The notes under the pieces: model-generated | The model's input: only the letters and a program-made list of their open reading frames with translations | What the model was told of the DNA's origin: nothing | Databases searched by the model: none | Made by a program: the position numbers and the translations under genes | Assembly: GCA_003600225.1 (NCBI GenBank) | Contig: QZFT01000053.1 | Coordinates: forward strand, 1 to 55,780 | DNA length: 55,780 nucleotides | From: Pseudonocardiaceae bacterium YIM PH 21723 | GTDB taxonomy: Bacteria > Actinomycetota > Actinomycetes > Mycobacteriales > Pseudonocardiaceae | Direction: 5' to 3' | Part shown: positions 49,813-55,780 of the stretch, one piece after another | Layout of the letters: every line of letters begins with the position of its first letter | Position numbering within the stretch: the first letter of the stretch is position 1

Positions 49813-51204
49813 ATGCTGCATGCCGAATCCATGCTCCGGGGCATCACCGCGGAGCCGGACCGCATCGTGGTGCGGGACGGGGACCGGGCGCTGACCGGCG
49901 CTGAGTTCGGCGCGATGATCTACCGGATCGGTCGTGCCCTGGAAGCACGGGGCCTGAAGCGCGGCGACGGCGTGGCGATCCTGGAACGCAACACCCCCGA
50001 GGTGATGGCGGCCAGGATCGCCGCCGAGCTCATCGGATGCTTCTACGTGATGATCTATCGTCGGCTGGCCGACGACCGCAAGGCCGAGCTGCTGGCCCGC
50101 ACGGCAGTGAAGATCGTGCTGGGCACCGCCCAGGACACCGGCTTCTCCCGGGTCGACCTGGCCGAGCTGGCCACCCATCCGGACGCCGAGCCGCTGCCCG
50201 TCAGGGGACAGGCGGGTGACCTGGCCAGTATCCGGCTCACCGGTGGCAGCACCGGCCTGCCCAAGGGCATCCTGCACCGCGTCCACCTGGACCAGCACGA
50301 GGAATGGAGCCTGTTCGCCGGCGCCACCATGCTGCTCTGCACGCCGATCGCACACGCGGGTGGCGGTATCGCCGAATTCGTCCTGGCCCTGGGCGGCAGC
50401 CTGATCATGCAACCCGAGTTCGACGCGCGGGCCGCCGCCGTCGCCGTCGAGCGCCACCAGGTCACCCACATGTGGCTGCTGCCGAGCCTGGTCTACGAGT
50501 TGGCCGACGTCGCCGAGGAGCACGACCTGTCCAGCCTGCGGATGATCGGCTATGGCGGCTGGCGGGCGGCACCGCACCGGCTGGCCGAGGTGGCCAGGCG
50601 GCTCGGGCCGGTGCACCAGTTCTACGGGATGGCCGAGATCAACATGATCAGCGTGCTCCGGCCGGAGGAACACGCAGATCCGGCCCGCAACGGCTCGGTG
50701 GGGAAGCCGCTGCCCTTCGTCCAGGTGGAGATCCGGGACGCCGTCGACGGGGTGGGAGACATCTGGGTGAAGTCCGACCAGGTCATGGAGGGCTACTACC
50801 AGGACCCGGACACCACCGCGCGCACGTTGGTCGACGGCTGGCTGAGCACCGGGGACCGCGGCTCGCTGGACGCCGACGGCTATCTGACGATCTCCGGGCG
50901 TAGCAAGGAGATCATCATCGTGCGGGGTGGGCACGTGTACCCGCGCGATGTCGAGGCCGTCCTGCTCGAGTACCCCGGAGTGCGGGAGGCGCTGGTCTTC
51001 GGCACGACGGACAAGGACGGCGCCGAATCCGTGCATGCTGCGGTGGTCGGGACCGAGACGGATCCCGGGCGGCTGGCCGACTGGGTGGAGGAGCGCAGGG
51101 GCGCGCTCTACCGGCCACGCACCGTGCTGTTGCTGGACGAACTGCCGCGCACCGGGGTGGACAAGCCGGACGTGCAGCGGCTCGCCGCGCTGATAACGCA
51201 ATAA
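49813..51204 (+). CDS. AMP-dependent acyl/aryl ligase 1
   Basis: The protein has 463 residues. It is an adenylate-forming enzyme of the acyl-CoA synthetase/NRPS A-domain superfamily. ATP motif IRLTGGSTGLPKGILH near residue 140, YGMAEINMIS, STGDRGSLDADGYLTISGRS, KEIIIVRGGHVYPRDVE, and C-terminal Lys in RTGVDKPDVQRL. It is shorter than typical acyl-CoA ligases (500-560), lacking the usual N-terminal extension. It starts at ATG 49813 after CGGGGGAAA. First of three tandem paralogues. Substrate unknown; no carrier protein nearby. Confidence 0.87.
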   Translation: MLHAESMLRGITAEPDRIVVRDGDRALTGAEFGAMIYRIGRALEARGLKRGDGVAILERNTPEVMAARIAAELIGCFYVMIYRRLADDRKAELLARTAVKIVLGTAQDTGFSRVDLAELATHPDAEPLPVRGQAGDLASIRLTGGSTGLPKGILHRVHLDQHEEWSLFAGATMLLCTPIAHAGGGIAEFVLALGGSLIMQPEFDARAAAVAVERHQVTHMWLLPSLVYELADVAEEHDLSSLRMIGYGGWRAAPHRLAEVARRLGPVHQFYGMAEINMISVLRPEEHADPARNGSVGKPLPFVQVEIRDAVDGVGDIWVKSDQVMEGYYQDPDTTARTLVDGWLSTGDRGSLDADGYLTISGRSKEIIIVRGGHVYPRDVEAVLLEYPGVREALVFGTTDKDGAESVHAAVVGTETDPGRLADWVEERRGALYRPRTVLLLDELPRTGVDKPDVQRLAALITQ

Positions 51205-51288
51205 GACGGAAATCACGTCGTGCTTGACCATCCGCCGAGTACCGTTCCCGGCGGATGGTCAACGATGACATATCGGGGGCAGAAGAAC

Positions 51289-52698
51289 ATGTTGCAGGTA
51301 GAGGCCTTGCTGGCCGACCTCGACCGGCGGCCGGAGCAAGTGTTGCTCTGGATGGGGGATCGCGAGGTCACCGCCGGGGAATTCCGCTCGATGATCTACC
51401 GGGCGGCCAGGGCCCTGGGCGATCGCGGGCTGGGCCGGGACGACGGCGTCGCGGTGCTGGAGGCCAACACCCCGGAGGTCCTCGCCGTCCGGATCGGCGC
51501 GGAGCTGGCCGGCTGCCGGACCGCCGTGCTCTACCGGCGGATGGCGCCCACCGGCCAGGTCGCACTGCTGGACACGGTGCGGGCCGCCTTGTTCGTGCTG
51601 CCCGCCGACGCGCCGGCCCGTGAACTGACCGGGCGGCCGGTGTGCACCACCGAGGAACTCCTCGCGCATCCGGACGACAGCCCGCTGCCCGCGCGCTGCC
51701 AGGTCGGCGACGTGGGACAGCTGCGTTTCACCGGTGGCACCACCGGGCTGCCCAAGACCATCGTGCGCAGGCACGTTCCGCGGCCCGAGGCGGACCCGGC
51801 GTTGCCGAATCCATTCGCCGATGGCATTCAGCTGCTGTGTACGCCGTACGCGCATGCGGGCGGCGGCCTGCTGGAGATCGTGCTCGCGATGAACGGCGGG
51901 GGCGTGCTGTTGCCGTCCTTCGACGCGCACGCGGTCGCGGCCGCCATCGAAAAGCACCGGGTCACCAACATATGGCTGCTGCCGACGATGCTCTACGAGC
52001 TGGCCGAGGTCGCCGACCAGTACGACCTGTCCAGCTTGCGGATGGTGCTCTACGGCGGCTGGCGGGCCGCACCGGATCGGCTGCGGCAGGCCGCGGCAAA
52101 GCTCGGCCCGGTGCTGTTCCAGTTCTACGGGCAGAACGAGGCGGGCGGCATCAGCATGCTGTACCCCGCCGATCACCTGGACGAGCGGCGAGCCGGGACC
52201 GTCGGTACCGCCATGCCCGGGGTGGAGATCGAGATCCGGAACGGCGGTGAGATCTGGGTGCGCAGCGCGATGGTGATGGACGAGTACTGGGAGAACCCGG
52301 AGCTCACCGCGCTGACCCTGGTGGACGGCTGGCTGCACACCGGCGACCGGGGCTTCCTGGATCCCGACGGCTATCTGACGATCTCCGGGCGGACCAAGGA
52401 GATGATCATCGTTTCCGGCGGGCACGTGTATCCCCGGGACGTGGAGGAGGTCCTGCTGACCCATCCCGCGGTGAGCGAGGCCGTCGTCTTCGGTGTCCTC
52501 GGCGCGGATGGTGCCGAGTCGGTGCACGCCGCCGTCGTCGGTGCGGGCGCCGATCCCGCTGAGCTGGTCGACTGGGTCGTCCGGCACCGGGGCGAGATGT
52601 ACCGGCCGCGTGCCGTGCTGGTGCTCGACGAGCTACCGCTGACCGCCGCGGACAAGCCCGATGTGCGGCGGCTGACCGATCTGGTGCTGAGCCTGTGA
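51289..52698 (+). CDS. AMP-dependent acyl/aryl ligase 2
   Basis: The protein has 469 residues. It has the same fold and length as its neighbours. The ATP motif LRFTGGTTGLPKTIVRR has Thr where Gly is usual (PKT for PKG). The others are kept: YGQNEAGGISML, HTGDRGFLDPDGYLTISGR, KEMIIVSGGHVYPRDVEEVLL and Lys in LTAADKPDVRRL. I chose ATG 51289 (MLQVEALLADL) because it aligns with the starts of the other two copies; ATG 51265 and GTG 51220 lie upstream. The next gene overlaps its stop (GTGA). Confidence 0.87.
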   Translation: MLQVEALLADLDRRPEQVLLWMGDREVTAGEFRSMIYRAARALGDRGLGRDDGVAVLEANTPEVLAVRIGAELAGCRTAVLYRRMAPTGQVALLDTVRAALFVLPADAPARELTGRPVCTTEELLAHPDDSPLPARCQVGDVGQLRFTGGTTGLPKTIVRRHVPRPEADPALPNPFADGIQLLCTPYAHAGGGLLEIVLAMNGGGVLLPSFDAHAVAAAIEKHRVTNIWLLPTMLYELAEVADQYDLSSLRMVLYGGWRAAPDRLRQAAAKLGPVLFQFYGQNEAGGISMLYPADHLDERRAGTVGTAMPGVEIEIRNGGEIWVRSAMVMDEYWENPELTALTLVDGWLHTGDRGFLDPDGYLTISGRTKEMIIVSGGHVYPRDVEEVLLTHPAVSEAVVFGVLGADGAESVHAAVVGAGADPAELVDWVVRHRGEMYRPRAVLVLDELPLTAADKPDVRRLTDLVLSL

Positions 52699-54059
52699 GC
52701 CTGCCGGTCGACGCGTTGCTGGTGGGCCTCGCCGAGCGGTCCGCCCAGACCGTCATCCAGCATGGCGACCGCGAGGTCACCGGCGCGGAACTGCGCTCGA
52801 TGATCTTCCGGATCGCCCGCGGGCTGAACCGCGGTGACGTGGTGGCGATCATGGAGGCCAACACGCCGGAGGTGATCGCCGCCCGGTTCGGCGCCGAACT
52901 CGCCGGCTGCCATCCGGTCCTGGTCTACCGGAAGCTGTCCGAGCGGGCGATCGGTGACCTGATCGCCCAGGCCGCCCTGGTGATCGACGAGCCCGAGCTC
53001 GCCACCCTGCTCGCGCAGGCCGACGACAGTCCGCTGGCCGGGCGGGGCGCCCTCGGTGATCTCGCCTGCACCCGGCTCACCAGTGGCAGCACCGGCCGGG
53101 CCAAGGGCATCCTGCGCCGGATCGCCCCGCTGCGACCGCTGCCGCCCGGCCATCCCTTCGCCGGTGGCACCCAGCTGCTGTGCACGCCCTACGGCCACTC
53201 CGGTGGGGCGATCGCCGACCTGATGCTCGCCAACGGCGGCCGGCTGATCCTGCAGCCGGACTTCGACCCGCACACGGTGGCCGAGGCCATCGGGCGGCAC
53301 CGGGTCACATTCCTCTGGCTGCTGCCGCACCAGGTCTACGAACTCGCCGACGTGGCCGAGCGGTACGACCTGTCCAGCCTGCGGATGCTGTCCTATGGCG
53401 GCTGGCGGGCCGCGCCGCACAAGCTGGGTGAGGTGGCCCGGAAACTGGGGCCGATCGTGTACCACGGCTACGGCGCGAACGAGGTCGACGGGATCGCCGC
53501 GCTGAGCCCGGCCGATCACCTGGACGAGCGCCGCACCGGCACCGTGGGCACCCTGCTGCCCGGCATCGAGCTGGACATCCGGGACGCGGTGGACGGGGTC
53601 GGCCGGATCTGGGTACGGACAGCCGCGCTGGCCGAGGGTTACTGGAACGACCCGGAGGCCACTGCGAGGGCCTTCGTCGACGGCTGGCTGGACACCGGGG
53701 ATCTGGGGTCGCTGGACGAGGACGGCTATCTCACGATCGCCGGGCGCAGCAAGGAGATCATCATTGTCCCCGGCGGGCACATCTACCCGCGGGATGTGGA
53801 GACGGTGCTGCTGACACATCCGGCGGTGACCGATGCCGCCGTCTTCGGGATCACCGACGCGGATGGCGGCGAAGCGGTGCACGCCGCGGTCGTCGGAACC
53901 GGCGATGCCGGTGAACTGGCCGACTGGGTGGCGGTGAGAGGTGGCGAGTTGAGCAGGCCGCGGACGGTGCTGCTGCTCGACGAGCTGCCGCGTGCCACCA
54001 CCGGCAAGCCGGACGTCGCCCGGCTGGTGGAGCTGGTGCGGGGCCAGGACCAGTCCTGA
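52695..54059 (+). CDS. AMP-dependent acyl/aryl ligase 3
   Basis: The protein has 454 residues and is the shortest of the three. The ATP motif TRLTSGSTGRAKGILRR has RAKG for the usual xPKG. Also YGANEVDGIAAL, DTGDLGSLDEDGYLTIAGRS, KEIIIVPGGHIYPRDVETVLL and Lys in RATTGKPDVARL. GTG 52695 overlaps the stop of ligase 2. The substrate-binding stretch before the YGxNE-type motif (LSYGGWRAAPHKLGEVARKL) is nearly the same in all three, so they probably act on related acids. Confidence 0.87.
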   Translation: MSLPVDALLVGLAERSAQTVIQHGDREVTGAELRSMIFRIARGLNRGDVVAIMEANTPEVIAARFGAELAGCHPVLVYRKLSERAIGDLIAQAALVIDEPELATLLAQADDSPLAGRGALGDLACTRLTSGSTGRAKGILRRIAPLRPLPPGHPFAGGTQLLCTPYGHSGGAIADLMLANGGRLILQPDFDPHTVAEAIGRHRVTFLWLLPHQVYELADVAERYDLSSLRMLSYGGWRAAPHKLGEVARKLGPIVYHGYGANEVDGIAALSPADHLDERRTGTVGTLLPGIELDIRDAVDGVGRIWVRTAALAEGYWNDPEATARAFVDGWLDTGDLGSLDEDGYLTIAGRSKEIIIVPGGHIYPRDVETVLLTHPAVTDAAVFGITDADGGEAVHAAVVGTGDAGELADWVAVRGGELSRPRTVLLLDELPRATTGKPDVARLVELVRGQDQS

Positions 54060-54071
54060 CCCCGCCCGGGC

Positions 54072-54329
54072 TTATTTGCGGTTGCTCAGCAGACGGAAGA
54101 TGCCGAGCAGCACCAGAGATCCGACGATCGCCAGCAGCCACGTGCGCAGGTTGAAGAACCCGCCCAGGTCGGTGTGGAAGATCGCGCGACCGATGAAACC
54201 ACCGAGCAGCGCGCCGACGATGCCGATACCCGTGGTGACGATGCAGCCACCGGGGTCCTTGCCCGGCATGATGGCCTTGGCCAACGCGCCGGCGATCAGA
54301 CCCAGGATGATCCACGCGATGATGCCCAC
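54072..54329 (-). CDS. GlsB/YeaQ/YmgE-family membrane protein
   Basis: The protein has 85 residues. It belongs to the family called transglycosylase-associated: three hydrophobic segments with GIIAWIILGLIAGALAKAIMPG at the start and GGCIVTTGIGIVGALLGGFIGR in the middle. It is linked to stress responses; the mechanism is unknown. GTG start at 54329 after GAGGGG. It converges on ligase 3. Confidence 0.9.
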   Translation of the reverse strand: MGIIAWIILGLIAGALAKAIMPGKDPGGCIVTTGIGIVGALLGGFIGRAIFHTDLGGFFNLRTWLLAIVGSLVLLGIFRLLSNRK

Positions 54330-54434
54330 GTGCGTACCCCTCTTTCTCAGGCGTTCGCCGATACCGTATCGAGTACGCCTGGGATATGCCTGAGGGTTGA
54401 ACCCTGATTTCGGCTGCGGGCTATGACGTCTGGA

Positions 54435-54923
54435 TCACACCACCTCGTTCAGCTTGCCGGTGGCCACGTCGAACACGAAGCCGCGGATCGCGTCCTTCTT
54501 CGGGACGAACGGGCTGGCCTTGATCCGGGCGATGGACTGCCGGACGTCGGTGTCCAGGTCGCCGAAAGCCTCGGCCGACCAGGCCGGCTTCAGGCCGGTC
54601 TCCTGCTGGATGCCCGCCTTGAAGTCGTCGTCGGTGAAGGTGAGCATGCCGCAGTCGGTGTGGTGGATGAGGATGATCTCCTGCGTGCCGAGCAGCCGCT
54701 GGCTGATGGCCAGCGAACGGATCTCGTCGTCGGTGACCACGCCGCCCGCGTTGCGGATGACGTGCGCCTCGCCCTCGTTCAGCCCGAGGATCCCGTACAC
54801 GTTCAGCCGGGCGTCCATGCAGGCCACGACGGCGACGTGCTTGGCGGGCGGGAGGGGCAGCGGTCCGGTGAAGGATTCGACGTAGCGGGCGTTGTTGGCG
54901 AGCAGTTCATCGGTGACGGACAT
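54435..54923 (-). CDS. Beta-carbonic anhydrase
   Basis: The protein has 162 residues. It interconverts CO2 and bicarbonate with a zinc site. Zinc ligands: Cys in VACMDARLN (with Asp and Arg of the dyad) and His/Cys in HHTDCGML. HVIRNAGGVVTDDEIRSLAISQRLLG is typical of the small mycobacterial Rv1284-like type. ATG start at 54923 (MSVTDELLANNARYVES), consistent with family length. It has no obvious partner genes here. Confidence 0.93.
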   Translation of the reverse strand: MSVTDELLANNARYVESFTGPLPLPPAKHVAVVACMDARLNVYGILGLNEGEAHVIRNAGGVVTDDEIRSLAISQRLLGTQEIILIHHTDCGMLTFTDDDFKAGIQQETGLKPAWSAEAFGDLDTDVRQSIARIKASPFVPKKDAIRGFVFDVATGKLNEVV

Positions 54924-55199
54924 GGTCTTCCCATCTGTGTAAGGGGGTGTGTGCCTTGAACCAGACGGAAACGGCCGCGCTAGCGCGCAAAGGTCCTGGA
55001 GATCGCGCTGGCGCGACCTACCGACAGAACTGGTCGAACAACGAACCCCGCCGCGTTGGCCAGAACGGCTCAAGGATGGGGGTGCGCATGGAGCAAGCCT
55101 GGTGCATGGATGCGCATGCGCGCAACTGCTGAGCGAATGACTTCCGGCCAGAGATAGCGAAGGGCCCGCACCTCGTCAGGTACGGGCCCGTCGTGGCCG
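54924..55199. other. Intergenic region, no clear gene
   Basis: Two overlapping open frames on the plus strand (54947-55132 and 54949-55140) have neither a convincing start nor family features. The region must hold the promoter of the carbonic anhydrase gene. A terminator-like hairpin lies at 55162-55189. I see nothing else supportable. Confidence 0.4.
55162..55189 (-). terminator. Hairpin after the small gene at 55200
   Basis: GGGCCCG (55162-55168) and CGGGCCC (55183-55189) pair, and ACCT/AGGT inside extends the stem across one mismatch. It lies 11 bases beyond the stop codon of the leftward small gene. Probable terminator. Confidence 0.65.
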
Positions 55200-55373
55200 C
55201 TAGCGGCAGCGGCTCTGCTCGATCGATTGCGCAGCTCGGGGCTGCGGAATCGGCGGTGTGATCGTCGCGGGACCTGCTGGATCCGGCTCCGCCCGGTTGG
55301 TCGCGATCGCCTCCCGCAGCTCTTGCCGCCGCTGGTTGAGGACCGCGTACTCCTGTTCTGGCAACCCGTGCAT
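55200..55373 (-). CDS. Small hypothetical protein, 57 residues
   Basis: From ATG 55373 it reads MHGLPEQEYAVLNQRRQELR, then a Pro/Ala-rich stretch, ending QSIEQSRCR. The first 25 residues look like a charged helix. The codons fit the genome's third-position pattern and a hairpin follows the stop. It is too short for a family call. The neighbouring frames on the same strand look like shadows of it. Confidence 0.45.
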   Translation of the reverse strand: MHGLPEQEYAVLNQRRQELREAIATNRAEPDPAGPATITPPIPQPRAAQSIEQSRCR

Positions 55374-55464
55374 CCGTTACCCCCGGTGAGATCGATTGCA
55401 TCGGCCATTGTGCGCAGTGATGCGTAGCGGCGCATCTGAATTTCGCCCACAGCAGCGTGGCGGG
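55374..55464. other. Intergenic stretch leading into repeat copy C
   Basis: This short region lies upstream of the small leftward gene and presumably holds its promoter. Together with repeat copy C and the terminal hairpin it forms a gene-free stretch of about 400 bases up to the window end. Confidence 0.4.
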
Positions 55465-55705
55465 GGTTGGGGTTGGGTCTGGTGGTCGGCGAAAGAGGGC
55501 TTTGGAGGGGGAGACGGGCTCGGGGCGGCGTCTTTGCGGCCGGCGTGTCGGGTGGGGGCACGCCTGTCTTTCCTGCTGGGCTGTCTTGTTCGGGGTGACC
55601 TGGGGTGGTCGGGGCCGCTGCGCGGGCAGGGGTGGGGCTTGTGGCGTGAAGGGCACCTTCACTGCGTTGAGTGCAGTGAAGGTGCCCTTTACGGCAAACC
55701 CCGAT
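55465..55705 (+). repeat. Dispersed intergenic repeat, copy C
   Basis: GGTTGGGTCTGGTGG leads into a core (55485-55520) identical over 36 bases to copy A (3227-3262). GGTGGGGGCACGCCTGTCTT (about 55551-55570), TGGTCGGGGCCGCTGCGCGG, and a terminal hairpin on GTGAAGGGCACCTTCAC follow. It is the most complete of the three copies. It lies 52 kb from the other two. Confidence 0.8.
55646..55692. repeat. 20-bp hairpin ending repeat copy C
   Basis: GTGAAGGGCACCTTCACTGC (55646-55665) pairs with 55673-55692 at 19 of 20 positions around a GTTGAGT loop. The TTGAGTGCA(C/G)TGAAGG around the loop is shared with the hairpin of copy A (3361-3375). Confidence 0.75.
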
Positions 55706-55752
55706 GATCATGGGGCAAATCCACTGTGGACCAAGCCGTTGTTCCATCTTCA

Positions 55753-55780
55753 AGATGGATTCGAGGCACCGAATCCATCT
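55753..55780. terminator. Hairpin at the right edge
   Basis: AGATGGATTCG (55753-55763) and CGAATCCATCT (55770-55780) are perfectly complementary with a 6-base loop. An overlapping CCATCTT/AAGATGG palindrome precedes it (55744-55758). The window ends here, so its role (terminator or part of a longer repeat) cannot be judged. Confidence 0.45.

Noticed and set aside
54947-55140. Two overlapping open frames of about 61 and 63 codons on the plus strand
   Set aside because: No ribosome site, no recognisable features, and both frames open over the same bases; the more likely gene is the minus-strand one at 55200.

Overview
The window is high-GC actinomycete DNA. GTG starts are common, 4-bp stop/start overlaps are frequent, and codon third positions are strongly G/C. 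The gene order points to an actinobacterium, and I infer the order Pseudonocardiales: ffh; rpsP-khpA-rimM-trmD; rplS-lepB-rnhB-DUF2469-yraN-comM-dprA-xerC-whiG; a divergent M23 peptidase; then rpsB-tsf-pyrH-frr-cdsA and rlmN. No rRNA, tRNA, CRISPR array, transposase or phage gene was recognised.

Layout. 1-3201: a partial gene end, a YcxB-like membrane protein, a small protein with a P-loop-like but Lys-less motif, and ffh. 3202-12591: an accessory block between ffh and the amidohydrolase. It begins with two inverted copies of a dispersed intergenic repeat around a GntR regulator, followed by a ThrE-type exporter and endonuclease V. It ends with a tightly coupled five-gene leftward operon: UDP-ManNAc dehydrogenase, UDP-GlcNAc 2-epimerase, HSL-type esterase, stand-alone adenylation domain, MFS exporter. 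12592-15844: amidohydrolase, CPBP protease, orphan pxpA and a DUF998 protein. 16078-34104: the conserved translation, export and competence backbone, with the oddity of three signal peptidase I paralogues around rplS.

34104-44571: an island between cdsA and rlmN, which are often close neighbours in actinobacteria. It holds a methyltransferase, two tandem macrolide-type glycosyltransferases, a STAND/TPR regulator without a DNA-binding domain, a two-gene unit (GT-B-like protein plus a 104-residue partner), and a large SARP/AfsR regulator. The SARP promoter region carries three heptamers spaced 11-12 bp, which looks like a SARP operator. Related AATGTCA boxes occur at other intergenic sites of the island.

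45779-55780: a second accessory stretch. It contains a toxin/antitoxin-like pair, a membrane-spanning HTH protein with an extracytoplasmic I36 inhibitor-like domain, a secreted alpha/beta hydrolase, an ArsC-like protein, a NADAR glycosidase, three tandem paralogous adenylate-forming ligases, a GlsB-like membrane protein, a beta-carbonic anhydrase and a small protein. It ends in a third copy of the dispersed repeat.

The best candidates for undescribed biology are the nucleotide-sugar/adenylation operon (6318-12248), the SARP island (34104-44571), the HTH-TM-I36 regulator with its secreted hydrolase, the three-ligase array and the dispersed hairpin repeat family. All functional links between these genes are inferences from sequence and context.
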